Of a stretch of 64,000 nt of DNA, positions 1 through 8,830 are shown one piece after another. The stretch lies in NCBI GenBank assembly GCA_963747255.1, contig CAVVEG010000001.1, positions 62,001 through 126,000 on the forward strand, written 5' to 3'. Under the pieces are notes generated by a model. That model worked only from the letters and a program-made list of their open reading frames with translations. It was not told where the DNA came from and did not search any database. Every line of letters starts with the position of its first letter. The first letter of the stretch is position 1. This DNA is from CAIYRG01 sp963747255. Lineage in GTDB: Bacteria > Pseudomonadota > Alphaproteobacteria > Micropepsales > Micropepsaceae. A program made the translations under genes and the position numbers.

Positions 1-1250
1 TCCGCGTCCGGATTTTTTGACCGAAATTCGTTTGCGATGAATACCTCGACGCTTCGCATCGGTTCTTCGGGATTCCAGTGATTGCGATCGAAATGCGCAG
101 TGGTCCACACCATGCGCTTGAATCCGTCCATTCTGGTGTAATGCGTTGCAAACAGATCCCCGGCGACATCCTCCAATGGAACCCGCCATGGATTGCCGCT
201 CTTTTTCAGCAGAGCCTCAATCTGATCCTCGACCCAGCCCTTCTGCCCGAGATCGGGGCCGTGCTCGAGATTCTGCAGCTGCTGCTTGAAATTTGGACGC
301 CGGCGTGCTTCCGCCGACAGCCATTTTCCGGCGATCTCCAGATGGGACATTCCCGGCTCGTAGAGCGGATTGAGAAACCCACTGTAGCCGCGTGCATAGC
401 TCGCCGGGTCTCGGCGTTCGAGTTCTGCGATCGCCGCCCTTCCGCCCGGCGGCGAAGCGCCCGCACGCGCCGCAACCTGTTTGCCTCGCACGCTGCGCAG
501 CAGATCAACGCGCGCCGGTCCGCCGCTCCCCCAACCGAGAAATCGGCCTTTCAGGCGCGGCGAGAGGTCAGGATCTTCATACGCCATCATGGCGAGTTCA
601 CCGGAGGTGGAATGGCCGATGAAAAGGATCTCGCCATTTGTGTGCTTCGTCACAAGGACTTTCAGCCCCTGCAGGATCAACGCGTTGGTGAAGATCGCAT
701 TCCGGACGTCGTATTCATCGGACGAAAGCTCCCGATCCAGAATATAGGCGGGTTGCCGCCGGGGATCGGATATGGCTTCGCGCCATCCGCCGTAGCGGAA
801 ATTGCCCGGGATGGTGACGATCATCACATTGAGCTTTTGCGCGAGATACTGCGCCCAACCCGGACGATTCTTCAGATCGACGAAGAACTCATAGAAATTC
901 GCCGCGCCGCCGTTGATGATGATGAACCAGGGATAATGCTCCGCCTGGGAATCGAGGCTCGTCAACCGCAAGCCGGTGATGTCCCAATCGAGATTGTAAC
1001 GGCTGAACCGCTCAACCACCCAATCGGCCTTGTAGCCGAGTTCCCGCGGCGAAATTCCGGCCACCTCGCGCGGATCGAAAGCTCCACCCGGCGCCGATGC
1101 CGCCAACCCCGAGACCGATCTCCCACCGTCCGGCAGGTCAATCGCCGCACCTCCCGCGCGAAACTCGGCCTCGGCCAATGCAACGTAAACCGCATTGGAA
1201 TCGTCGAGCAGCTTGCGGATTATGTCATCGGTCGTTTGCAATCGTGTCAC
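1..1250 (-). CDS. Alpha/beta-hydrolase-like protein (3' end outside window)
   Basis: An open frame of about 416 codons runs from a GTG at 1250 off the left edge without a stop. It contains a serine-hydrolase nucleophile elbow, GHSTSG, with the serine at about residue 214, after a hydrophobic strand (EILFI), and an earlier glycine-rich loop (IINGGAAN). I see no signal peptide. The GTG lies four bases after the stop of the neighbouring esterase gene, and an in-frame stop just upstream limits the choice of start, so the two genes probably form an operon. The exact family and substrate are not recognisable. The hydrolase assignment rests on the elbow and on the neighbour; the catalytic acid and histidine were not identified. 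Confidence 0.7.
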   Translation of the reverse strand, partial: MTRLQTTDDIIRKLLDDSNAVYVALAEAEFRAGGAAIDLPDGGRSVSGLAASAPGGAFDPREVAGISPRELGYKADWVVERFSRYNLDWDITGLRLTSLDSQAEHYPWFIIINGGAANFYEFFVDLKNRPGWAQYLAQKLNVMIVTIPGNFRYGGWREAISDPRRQPAYILDRELSSDEYDVRNAIFTNALILQGLKVLVTKHTNGEILFIGHSTSGELAMMAYEDPDLSPRLKGRFLGWGSGGPARVDLLRSVRGKQVAARAGASPPGGRAAIAELERRDPASYARGYSGFLNPLYEPGMSHLEIAGKWLSAEARRRPNFKQQLQNLEHGPDLGQKGWVEDQIEALLKKSGNPWRVPLEDVAGDLFATHYTRMDGFKRMVWTTAHFDRNHWNPEEPMRSVEVFIANEFRSKNPDA

Positions 1251-1254
1251 GAAG

Positions 1255-2169
1255 CTATTTGATCGCCGAAAGAAATTTCAACACGGGCCCGGAAACCGAC
1301 ATATCCGGCGTACCGATGGAGTACATCTGCGACACGTGGCTGTGATCCTTGTACACGGCGTAAGTCGGGCAATGGCCCACGGCGCAAAGTGCCTTATTCG
1401 CGTTCTCCGCCTGCACGATTGCATCGGGCAGATCGACTTCCGTATGGGAGATCATCAGTGGAATATTCAGCTTTTTCATCCCATCCAACGCCGAACGCGC
1501 TTTCAACTCATTTGCATCATCCCCGAAATAGGCAGAACTCCTGTTCTCGTAAAATCCGGAGTGCATGACCGCGGCTTTCACGCCCGGCCCACCAGGGCCG
1601 TAGAATTCCGGATGCGAGAGATAGGTCGCGATCAGACTCGCCCCGGCCGATACGCCCCACAGCGCGACGCGATTGGGATCGCCATCATACTGACCGATAT
1701 TCGCCTTCACCCAGCGGATCACGGAGGCAAGGTCCTGCTGCGCATCGGGCCAGTGATTTTTCGGCGCCAGCCGATAATTGATATCGACGCCCACCATGCC
1801 GTGTGCGGTCAGGAACAACATCAGGTTGTCGTTAAACGGCGATCCGGGCTGGTGTTTATCGCCGCGTTCGAAAGCCCCGCCATGGGCAAAAATAACGACC
1901 ATCCGACCACCGGCTTGCGCCGTTTGCGGTGTGAACACGTCCAGCCGGTTTTTGGGGTCCGAACCGTAGGAAATGTCCCGCGCCACTTTTACGTCCGGAT
2001 ACGGCTCTTTCATCTCACTGAACAGAGGAGCGTAAAGTTTAGTCGTGTTCTGAGTGTCCACAATCGGACCGATTTTCCGGATTCCGGCTGCGATATCGGC
2101 CGGGACCTGTGCAACGGCAGCGCCCGATATCAGCAGACTGATCGAAACCCCGAAAATCCAGCGCGTCAT
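1255..2169 (-). CDS. Secreted alpha/beta hydrolase (BD-FAE/carboxylesterase type)
   Basis: This 304-residue protein starts with a clear signal peptide (hydrophobic residues 5-20 ending AAVA), so it should act in the periplasm or outside the cell. It shows the esterase/lipase hallmarks: an HGG oxyanion-hole motif at residues 96-98, GVSAG with the nucleophile Ser174, the family segment DINYRLAP, and a late DH-S-H segment that can supply the catalytic histidine. It most resembles carboxylesterases of the hormone-sensitive-lipase/BD-FAE group, which hydrolyse small esters. The substrate is unknown. The next gene follows after four bases on the same strand. Confidence 0.85.
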   Translation of the reverse strand: MTRWIFGVSISLLISGAAVAQVPADIAAGIRKIGPIVDTQNTTKLYAPLFSEMKEPYPDVKVARDISYGSDPKNRLDVFTPQTAQAGGRMVVIFAHGGAFERGDKHQPGSPFNDNLMLFLTAHGMVGVDINYRLAPKNHWPDAQQDLASVIRWVKANIGQYDGDPNRVALWGVSAGASLIATYLSHPEFYGPGGPGVKAAVMHSGFYENRSSAYFGDDANELKARSALDGMKKLNIPLMISHTEVDLPDAIVQAENANKALCAVGHCPTYAVYKDHSHVSQMYSIGTPDMSVSGPVLKFLSAIK

Positions 2170-2277
2170 TTTGTATTCCTCCCAAAAGCTCGCTTTCTCT
2201 ATACCACAGAATGGCGAGGGCAGGGCGCGTTGTCATGGTGCACGACCGGGCGTAGCATTGCTATTGCGTGACCGGGG

Positions 2278-2283
2278 AGGAGG
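2278..2283 (+). promoter_or_regulatory. Shine-Dalgarno site that decides the start at 2289
   Basis: AGGAGG lies five bases before the ATG at 2289. The only start in the frame of the downstream coding region is a TTG at 2299, which would be about 15 bases from this site. The site therefore supports the ATG, and with it a frameshift in the leader. Confidence 0.6.
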
Positions 2284-2288
2284 CGCAC

Positions 2289-3186
2289 ATGGGACATCTT
2301 GCGAGAATGGCCATGCTTGCGGCTGGCATTTTGCGGTGCGGCACTGCTGCCGGCAATTGCGGTGGACATTGGGACGAAGACCGTGCCGGATCTGATGGTG
2401 GGTGGAATGGGCTGGAATTCGCTCGGTGGTCAGAATGGGCGCATCGGAAACGATTTCATTCCCGTTCCCGGCAGTCCGGACCCTGTCACTTATGATCTGG
2501 CCCATCCTTATGTGCCGAATAATGTCGGAAAGCAGCCTACCTGGCGGGTGGCCGATGTCACCAATCCCAATCTGACCCAATGGGCGAAGGACAGCCTCGG
2601 GAAGTCGAATGACATGATCGCTGCAGGATTCGCCATGTACAACCGGACTTCGCGCTGCTGGGAGCCCGGCATTCCGGTGCTGAACACCAGTCCCGGTCGT
2701 ACCTATTTCCTTCAGACGCCGAAGGAGGTCATGATCATCTGGCAGCGCGATCAGATCGTTCGCCACGTTTATCTCGACGTCCCGCACAGCAAGAACCCAA
2801 AGCCTTCCTGGAATGGGGAATCTGTCGGCCACTATGATGGCGATACGCTCGTCGTGGATACGATAGGGCTCAGTACAAAGAGTTTTGTCGATAATTACCG
2901 TACGCCGCACAGCGAGAATCTGCACGTGATCGAGCGCTTCCGCCGAATCGACGGAAAAAAGCTGGAAGTCGAAATGACGATTGATGATCCACTCGCTTTC
3001 GTGAAGCCATGGAGGGCGCTGCACCGCTGGTCATTGGCCGAAACACGCGCCGAAAGCTCCGCGAACGTCACCGGCACATATGACGAGGAAATTCGCTGCA
3101 TGGATGGCGAAATGGTCAATCCTCTGAATCAGATCGAGAGTGCGATGCTGGAGCCGCTGCCCACGGCCACGCGCGCCGATTTCTAA
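2289..3186 (+). CDS. Conserved secreted protein of unknown function, leader apparently frameshifted
   Basis: The mature part (in frame from about 2333) belongs to a conserved family I recognise by segments such as LQTPKEV, HVYLDVPHS, GHYDGDTLVVDTIG and DNYRTPHSE; its function is not established. An ATG at 2289 has a strong Shine-Dalgarno sequence and begins a good signal peptide (MGHLARMAMLAAGI), but it is out of frame with the rest. Dropping one T from the run at 2329-2332 joins it to CGAALLPAIA and gives an ideal leader ending before VDIGTK. As written, translation could only start at TTG 2299 (295 residues) with a poor leader. The gene is either broken or contains a sequence error. Confidence 0.7.
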
Positions 3187-3279
3187 TTCGTGAAGTAAGC
3201 CGGACTTCGGCAAATCCGGTTTCCTCTTCTGTAAGTGCCGGGAATTTTGCTGGCGCGTGCCCGTTTCATGGGCAGGCGT

Positions 3280-3284
3280 GGAGG
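3280..3284 (+). promoter_or_regulatory. Ribosome binding site for the TTG start of the polyketide synthase
   Basis: GGAGG is placed six bases before TTG at 3291. It supports TTG as the initiation codon of the polyketide synthase. Confidence 0.6.
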
Positions 3285-3290
3285 CAGTAA

Positions 3291-4358
3291 TTGGGCGAAG
3301 CATTTATCAACCGGATTGCGGCCGCGGTGCCGCCGCACGATGTGCATGCGGCCTTTCTGGAATTCGCCCGTGACAGTTTGATCCGCGCCGGCCGGAACCC
3401 CGAGCTGTTCAAACGCATGGTTGAGCGCTCGGGAATCGAGCATCGCTATTCCTGCCTCTCGCTGGACGCCGCGCCGGGCTTCTATCGCCGCGGAAGCTTT
3501 CCCGATACCGAGGCGCGGATGCGCCTGTTCCGCCAGGAGGCCGCCATTTTGGCCGAAAGGGCCGTTGAGCGTCTCCTGCCCCCCGCCGAGCGCGCGAAAA
3601 TCAGCCATTTCCTGATCACCTGCTGCACGGGGTTCTCGGCGCCCGGCCTCGATTTCGAGATTATCGCGCGCTGTTCGTTGCCGCGCGCGGTTGAGCGGAC
3701 ATTCATAGGCTTTATGGGATGTTATGCGAGCATCAACGCATTGAAACTTGCGCGCCACATCGTGCGCTCTGAACGCGACGCGCAAATTCTCATCATAAAT
3801 CTCGAACTCTGCAGCCTTCACTTGCAGGAAACCGTCGCCATCGAGCAGATCCTGTCGTTTCTGCTGTTTGCCGACGGTTGCGCTGCCAGCATCGTATCTT
3901 CCAAACCCGAAGGACTCGCGCTGGAACGATTTCATGCCGCAACGATTCCGGACAGTGGCGAACTGATCACCTGGAATATCGGCAACCGCGGGTTTGACAT
4001 GGTGCTTTCCGGCAAGGTCCCAGTGGCCCTTCGACAAGCCTTGCCCGATAATGTTGGCGACATTCTTGATGGACATGCGCCGGAGTCGATCGGCCTTTGG
4101 GCGATCCACCCGGGCGGACGCTCCATCCTGGACGCGGTCGAGCAGGCCCTGGCGCTGCCTTCCTCCGCTTTATCGATATCGCGCGACGTGCTGCGCCGAT
4201 TCGGCAACATGTCTTCGGCCACCGTGATGTTTGTGCTCGAGCGCATGCTCAACGAGGCTCCGGCCGGTCAGTTGGGCTGCGCCATGGGTTTTGGCCCGGG
4301 GATTGTCGCAGAAACCATGCTGTTCCGCACGGCAGGGATTGCCGCAGCGGATGCATGA
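3291..4358 (+). CDS. Type III polyketide synthase (chalcone/stilbene synthase family)
   Basis: This 355-residue protein has the thiolase-fold catalytic triad of type III polyketide synthases: Cys144 in GFMGCYASI, His273 in WAIHPGG and Asn306 in FGNMSSAT. The GFGPG loop near the C-terminus is also present, and the length is usual for the family. These homodimeric enzymes extend an acyl-CoA starter with malonyl-CoA and cyclise the chain to pyrones, resorcinols or phloroglucinols. The start is TTG with a well-placed GGAGG. A methyltransferase and an FAD oxidoreductase follow on the same strand, so the polyketide is probably O- or C-methylated and then oxidised or reduced. Starter and product cannot be read from the sequence. 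Confidence 0.93.
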   Translation: MGEAFINRIAAAVPPHDVHAAFLEFARDSLIRAGRNPELFKRMVERSGIEHRYSCLSLDAAPGFYRRGSFPDTEARMRLFRQEAAILAERAVERLLPPAERAKISHFLITCCTGFSAPGLDFEIIARCSLPRAVERTFIGFMGCYASINALKLARHIVRSERDAQILIINLELCSLHLQETVAIEQILSFLLFADGCAASIVSSKPEGLALERFHAATIPDSGELITWNIGNRGFDMVLSGKVPVALRQALPDNVGDILDGHAPESIGLWAIHPGGRSILDAVEQALALPSSALSISRDVLRRFGNMSSATVMFVLERMLNEAPAGQLGCAMGFGPGIVAETMLFRTAGIAAADA

Positions 4359-4406
4359 TCCATCTGAATTTCTGAATCGGCCGCAGACATTCATCGGGCT
4401 GCTGCC

Positions 4407-5096
4407 GTGAATCGCGTCCTCTCGCCGGAATTGCTGGACATACTGCCTGCGGAGGATTCGGAGGCGGTTCATTCGCGGCGCGATCTCCGGCGCATTAATG
4501 CGTTCATGCTGCAAAGCGCCGTCATGCGCAGGCTTTTCCTGCGTCACCTCGCCCGACCTCCGCGGCGGATCATTGAGTTGGGCGGTGGGGATGGCGACTT
4601 CATGCTGCGGATTGCGCGCCGGATCGGCAACTCCTGGCGGGACATCGAACTGATTCTCGTCGACCGGCAGGATCTGGTGGCCACGGAAACGCGCCGGGAA
4701 CTGCGCCGGCTAAATTGGAATCTCACGCATTTTGCCGAGGACGTTTTCATTTTTCTCGAGCGCGGTATCACCGCCGATCTGATTGCGGCGAATCTGTTCC
4801 TGCACCATTTCGAACCAGCCGGGATCAAACGCCTGTTTGCCGGCGCCAGCGCTCTGGCCCCGGCAATGATTGCCTGTGAACCACGCCGCAATCGGTTTGC
4901 ACTGGCTGCGAGCCATTGTGTCCGCGTGCTCGGCTGCAACCGCGTAACACGGCACGATGCTGTGGCGAGCGTACGCGCCGGGTTCCGCGAGCCTGAACTG
5001 TCCGCGCTATGGCCAGCGAGCGCGGGTTGGGACCTGCACGAGTACCCGGTGTCGCCATTCTCGCATTGTTTCGTTGCGGCGCGGCGGGGGCCGTAG
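4407..5096 (+). CDS. Class I SAM-dependent methyltransferase of the polyketide cluster
   Basis: A 229-residue protein with the glycine-rich SAM-binding motif I, ELGGGDGD, at residues 57-64. This is followed by an acidic residue after the second strand (LILVDR) and a motif II/III-like segment (ADLIAANLFLHHF). It starts with GTG at 4407, 48 bases after the polyketide synthase, and ends three bases before the oxidoreductase. Such methyltransferases are regular partners of bacterial type III polyketide synthases and are thought to methylate the phenolic product. That role is inferred from context. Confidence 0.85.
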   Translation: MNRVLSPELLDILPAEDSEAVHSRRDLRRINAFMLQSAVMRRLFLRHLARPPRRIIELGGGDGDFMLRIARRIGNSWRDIELILVDRQDLVATETRRELRRLNWNLTHFAEDVFIFLERGITADLIAANLFLHHFEPAGIKRLFAGASALAPAMIACEPRRNRFALAASHCVRVLGCNRVTRHDAVASVRAGFREPELSALWPASAGWDLHEYPVSPFSHCFVAARRGP

Positions 5097-5099
5097 CAA

Positions 5100-6275
5100 A
5101 TGCGATTTGACGCCATCATCATCGGCGCCGGGCCGGCAGGCTCTATGGCGGCTACACTGCTGGCGCGCGAGGGATGGTCGGTTGCGCTCGTGGAGAAAAG
5201 GAGTTTTCCGCGGCAGAAAGTGTGTGGTGAGTTTATTTCCGGCGCCAGCCTGCCATTGTTGCGGCACGCAGGAATTTGGGAACAGTTTCATCTGCATGCC
5301 GGGCCTGAGATTCGCCGCGTCGGGCTGTTTGCGGGCCACACGGCCCTTTCGGCGAACATGCCGCGCGCCGGCAATGAATTCGGCTGGGGCAGGGCGCTCT
5401 CGCGTCGACATCTCGATTTATGGTTGGCTGCGTCCGCCATGCGCGCCGGTGCAAATATCTGGCAACCCTGGACCCTGGTGGCGCTGCGGCGTGACGGAGA
5501 CTTGCACCATTGCACGCTATCGGCAAACGGCCGGAAGGCGGAGCTCTGCGCTCCGGTTTTGATTGCGGCCAATGGCTCGTGGGAAAAGGGCCCGTTCCAC
5601 AACCGCGGAAGCTCTCCGCGGCCTGCGGATCTCTTTGCTTTCAAAGCGCGGTTCGCGAATGCCCACTTGGCCCCGGACCTCATACCGCTGCTGGCCTTTC
5701 CGGGCGGATACGGCGGTATGGTCACGACGGATTGCGGGTTGGTGACGCTTTCCTGCTGCATCCGGCGCGATGCGCTGGCCACATGCCGTTTAAGGTACCC
5801 CGCGCGGCACGCTGGAGAATCGCTCCTCGGCCATATCGCTGAACACTGCGTTCCCCTGCGCGAGGCGCTCGATACTGCTTTCATGGACGGTCGCTGGTTC
5901 GCCGCCGGCCCCATCCGGCCCGGAATCCGGTTATCCGCGGCCGATGGAGTCTTCCGGCTGGGCAACGCAGCGGGCGAAGCACATCCGGTGATCGCCGAAG
6001 GAATCGCGATGGCGCTGCAATCGGCGCGAATACTCTGCGATATCCTGATCGGCGATCCGCATCGGGCCGCAACGGCTGCCGGTGTGGCGCAGGCTGGCCA
6101 ACTCTATGCGGCCTCCTGGAGGCAGGCTTTCGCACTTCGCCTTCGATCGGCGGCTCTGTTCGCGCGCCTGGCGATGTCGCCGCAAGCCGTAGCGCTGGCC
6201 CCACTTCTCGGAACTTTTCCTCGGCTGTTGAGTTGGGGCGCGCGGCTCAGCGGAAAGGCGCGACTCGCCGCCTGA
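5100..6275 (+). CDS. FAD-dependent oxidoreductase (geranylgeranyl-reductase-like)
   Basis: A 391-residue flavoprotein with the N-terminal Rossmann motif GAGPAG (residues 9-14), an acidic residue closing the second strand (LVEK), the family motif KVCGEFISG, and a late FAD-binding segment, RLGNAAGEAHPVIAEGI. This is the architecture of the geranylgeranyl reductase/UbiH-like group found beside type III polyketide synthases. It probably oxidises or reduces the polyketide made by the two upstream genes. It starts three bases after the methyltransferase stop, indicating one transcript. Confidence 0.88.
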   Translation: MRFDAIIIGAGPAGSMAATLLAREGWSVALVEKRSFPRQKVCGEFISGASLPLLRHAGIWEQFHLHAGPEIRRVGLFAGHTALSANMPRAGNEFGWGRALSRRHLDLWLAASAMRAGANIWQPWTLVALRRDGDLHHCTLSANGRKAELCAPVLIAANGSWEKGPFHNRGSSPRPADLFAFKARFANAHLAPDLIPLLAFPGGYGGMVTTDCGLVTLSCCIRRDALATCRLRYPARHAGESLLGHIAEHCVPLREALDTAFMDGRWFAAGPIRPGIRLSAADGVFRLGNAAGEAHPVIAEGIAMALQSARILCDILIGDPHRAATAAGVAQAGQLYAASWRQAFALRLRSAALFARLAMSPQAVALAPLLGTFPRLLSWGARLSGKARLAA

Positions 6276-6343
6276 ACCTCTCCACGTTGCACCGCGCCGG
6301 AGCCTGTGCCAGTGAACGGACGCAGTTGCCTGTTTCGGGAATC

Positions 6344-6802
6344 ATGTTCGACAGAATTGTAAAACTGCTGTCTGAGCCGGCGCCTCCCGGTGACCGCGAC
6401 GGATTGCAGATCGCGGTTGCCGTGCTGCTGGTCGAAGCAGCACGAATGGACGATCACTTTGACGACGTTGAACGCAATGTGATCGGACGTCTGCTGGCCC
6501 AGAAGTTCCAGCTTTCGCCCGAGCAGACCCGCGAACTGATCCGAAGGGCGGTCGAAACCGGAGAGCGTTCCAATCAGCTGTATCCGTTCACCCGGCTCGC
6601 AGTCGAACGCATGGACCCGGGCCAGCGCATCGGCCTGATCGAGATGCTGTGGGAGGTCGCATATGCCGACGGCGTGCTCGACCCGGAGGAGGACGCGTTG
6701 CTGCGCCGGGTCGCGGGCCTGATCTACGTCTCTGACGTCGATCGCGCTGCCGCCCGCATCCGGGTCGCCGAACGGGTGGCGAAACGGCAGCAAAAAGAAT
6801 AG
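6344..6802 (+). CDS. TerB-family (tellurite-resistance-like) small protein
   Basis: From the ATG at 6344 this encodes 152 residues. Two TerB-type helical halves are visible: AVAVLLVEAARMDDHFDDVER near the start and EMLWEVAYADGVLDPEEDALLRRVA further on, each with the acidic D-x-x-x-x-x-E pattern typical of the fold. It is a small soluble helical protein with possible metal-binding acidic loops; its physiological role is not established. It lies 68 bases downstream of the polyketide oxidoreductase and may be cotranscribed. An in-frame start at 6233 would overlap the upstream gene and is less likely. Confidence 0.8.
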   Translation: MFDRIVKLLSEPAPPGDRDGLQIAVAVLLVEAARMDDHFDDVERNVIGRLLAQKFQLSPEQTRELIRRAVETGERSNQLYPFTRLAVERMDPGQRIGLIEMLWEVAYADGVLDPEEDALLRRVAGLIYVSDVDRAAARIRVAERVAKRQQKE

Positions 6803-7157
6803 CGGCGGCCAGGCCGTCAGAACCCCCGCGCACGCAGCGTCGGGGGCCTTGCTTGCGCGGGCAGACTTTTCACTTTGGCCACGGCATACGGCAATTGGCA
6901 CACGGCTGAGTGGACTGCCGTTGTGGCGCAGTTCGCTTCGTCGCCAATATGCGAGATTCCCGCGAGACCCGGATGGCTTCGGCCGCGCACCAATCGCACG
7001 CGAAACAGTCGGGCTCATCCGTCAGCACTCGACGTGGCCTCCACGCTCTGCAATCCGTCGATCGTGTCGGGGTTGGAAACCGGCTCTGCGGCTGTCATGC
7101 AGTTTGGTATAGTTTTCCCGGTTGCGCCGTGCGGCGGCACCTGCGGGGTACCTGACC
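6803..7157 (+). other. Gene-free stretch
   Basis: No convincing coding region is seen here. Just after the TerB gene there is a GC-rich inverted repeat (CCCCCG ... CGGGGG, about 6822-6845) that could end transcription, although no T-tract follows. Confidence 0.4.
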
Positions 7158-8669
7158 ATGAGACCACAGCCGATTCTGCGTCGCGAAGTCCTGGGCCGAT
7201 GCGGCGCTGGAGCTTTGGCTCTCGCCCTGCCGTCGTGGAGTGCAGCAGGTGCGCGCGCACGACCGGCACCACCAGAAAGCGATGGTGCACGCAACAGGGG
7301 CGGTCGGGCGACAATCCTGGAGGATGTCGCACGATGGCTGGCAGAATTGCGCTACGAAGAATTACCCGCAAATGTCGTCGCTCGCGCCAGGCGCGTGACC
7401 CTCGATACGCTTGGCTGCGCGCTGGGTGCTTTCGATGCGGAGCCGGTGCGCCTGGCGCGGCGCGTGGTCGAGCTGCAAGGGGGAAATCCGCAGGCGACTG
7501 TCGCAGGCATCGGCCGCAAGGTCTCCTGCGACCAGGCCGCCTTCCTGAACGCAATGGCGCTTCGCTACCTGGACTACAACGATTACATCGCGCTTGGCCG
7601 GCCGCATCACGGGAGCATGAATGTTGCTCCAGCCTTGGCTGCGGCCGAAATGCAACACGCGAACGGGAAGGATTTCATACTCGGCCTGGTTGCGGGTTAC
7701 GAATTCGAGGTTCGCTTGCGCGACGCCATCGCGGTAAAGGAACAGGAAGGTTGGGACGGCGCCTCTATCGTCGCGCAGTACGCTGCAGCGGCGACAGCGG
7801 GAAAGCTCTTGCGGCTCGATGCCGTAACGTTGGCAAACGCGCTCGCAATCGCGGGAAGTAATGCCAATACTCTGGGCGAAGTCCGGCGTGGTGCCGAAAT
7901 GACGCCCGCCAAGGGCTCCGCCGAACCGATGGCGGTGAGGAATGGGGTGTTCGCCGCGCTCCTTGCCCGCGAGGGTCTGACCTATCCGTTGACCATGCTC
8001 GATGGAGAGTATGGTTTTGGAAAGATGGGTCCGGGAACTCTCGACGAAGCGGTCCTGCGCAATCGCACCGGTGAATTCCAGATTCTCAAGAGCTGCATCA
8101 AATTGTGGCCTTGCGTCGGCACCGCGCAGGCGCCGATCGCCGCGGCATTGGAGATCTACAAACAACAGCCGCACGCGGACGAGATAGAGCGCGTAACGCT
8201 GGGCTTGAGCGAATTCGCCTATCGGCAGCAAATCGCTTATCCGGACGAAATCAACACCCGCGAACACGCCGATCACAGCGTGCCATACACGGTTGCCCGC
8301 GCACTTCTCGACGGCGCGGTCGTGGTGAATGATTTCGAGGAGAAACGCTTCCGGGACCCGAGAGCACTGGCGCTAACCAAAAGAATAACACTGCGCGCCG
8401 ATCCCACGCTCTCAAGTGCAGACCTTGGCGCCAAACTGCAAGTCACGTCGCGGGAAGGACAGAACTATGACGCCAGCATTCCCATTCCGCCCGGCAATAT
8501 GCTGAACCCTGCAGATGATAGCAGCCTGGCAAAGAAATTCGTCACTCTCGCTGAGGGTGTTCTGGGCCGGGGGCGTACCCAGGAGGCGATCGAGGCGATT
8601 CTCTCCGTCGACAGGATGCCGGGCCTCGGCAATCTGCTGGAAGCGATCACGCCTTCAAAGCAAGGTTGA
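7158..8669 (+). CDS. MmgE/PrpD family protein with a Tat-like leader
   Basis: This 503-residue protein has the MmgE/PrpD fold, the family of 2-methylcitrate dehydratase and cis-aconitate decarboxylase. The family segments DTLGCALGAF, NDYIALGRPHHGSMNVAPALAA (read in parts) and the late KLWPCVGTAQAPI region are recognisable. The N-terminus (LRREVLGRCGAGALALALP) has twin arginines before a hydrophobic stretch, which suggests Tat export; that is unusual because PrpD is cytoplasmic. The ATG at 7158 places RR near the start, while an in-frame start 12 codons upstream would bury it. The substrate is unknown. A second, divergent family member lies convergently downstream. Confidence 0.85.
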   Translation: MRPQPILRREVLGRCGAGALALALPSWSAAGARARPAPPESDGARNRGGRATILEDVARWLAELRYEELPANVVARARRVTLDTLGCALGAFDAEPVRLARRVVELQGGNPQATVAGIGRKVSCDQAAFLNAMALRYLDYNDYIALGRPHHGSMNVAPALAAAEMQHANGKDFILGLVAGYEFEVRLRDAIAVKEQEGWDGASIVAQYAAAATAGKLLRLDAVTLANALAIAGSNANTLGEVRRGAEMTPAKGSAEPMAVRNGVFAALLAREGLTYPLTMLDGEYGFGKMGPGTLDEAVLRNRTGEFQILKSCIKLWPCVGTAQAPIAAALEIYKQQPHADEIERVTLGLSEFAYRQQIAYPDEINTREHADHSVPYTVARALLDGAVVVNDFEEKRFRDPRALALTKRITLRADPTLSSADLGAKLQVTSREGQNYDASIPIPPGNMLNPADDSSLAKKFVTLAEGVLGRGRTQEAIEAILSVDRMPGLGNLLEAITPSKQG

Positions 8670-8830
8670 TACGGGGGAGATGTGAGCCCGGGACTGCTGT
8701 GGCGGATTTGAAGTTGCTGGCATCGGAAGGCATTTGATTCCGATGTCTGGCTATCCGGGCCAAAGGAGCGCGCGTCCGAAAGACGCGGGTCGCGGTGACC
8801 CCGATTCAGCGCGCCTGTTGGCAATGACTG

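Noticed and set aside
78..1262. A 394-codon open frame on the plus strand
   Set aside because: Its translation is Arg/Pro-rich with no family resemblance, and it lies antisense to a better frame with a GHSTSG hydrolase motif.
1195..2271. A 358-codon plus-strand frame
   Set aside because: It is the shadow of the secreted esterase on the minus strand.
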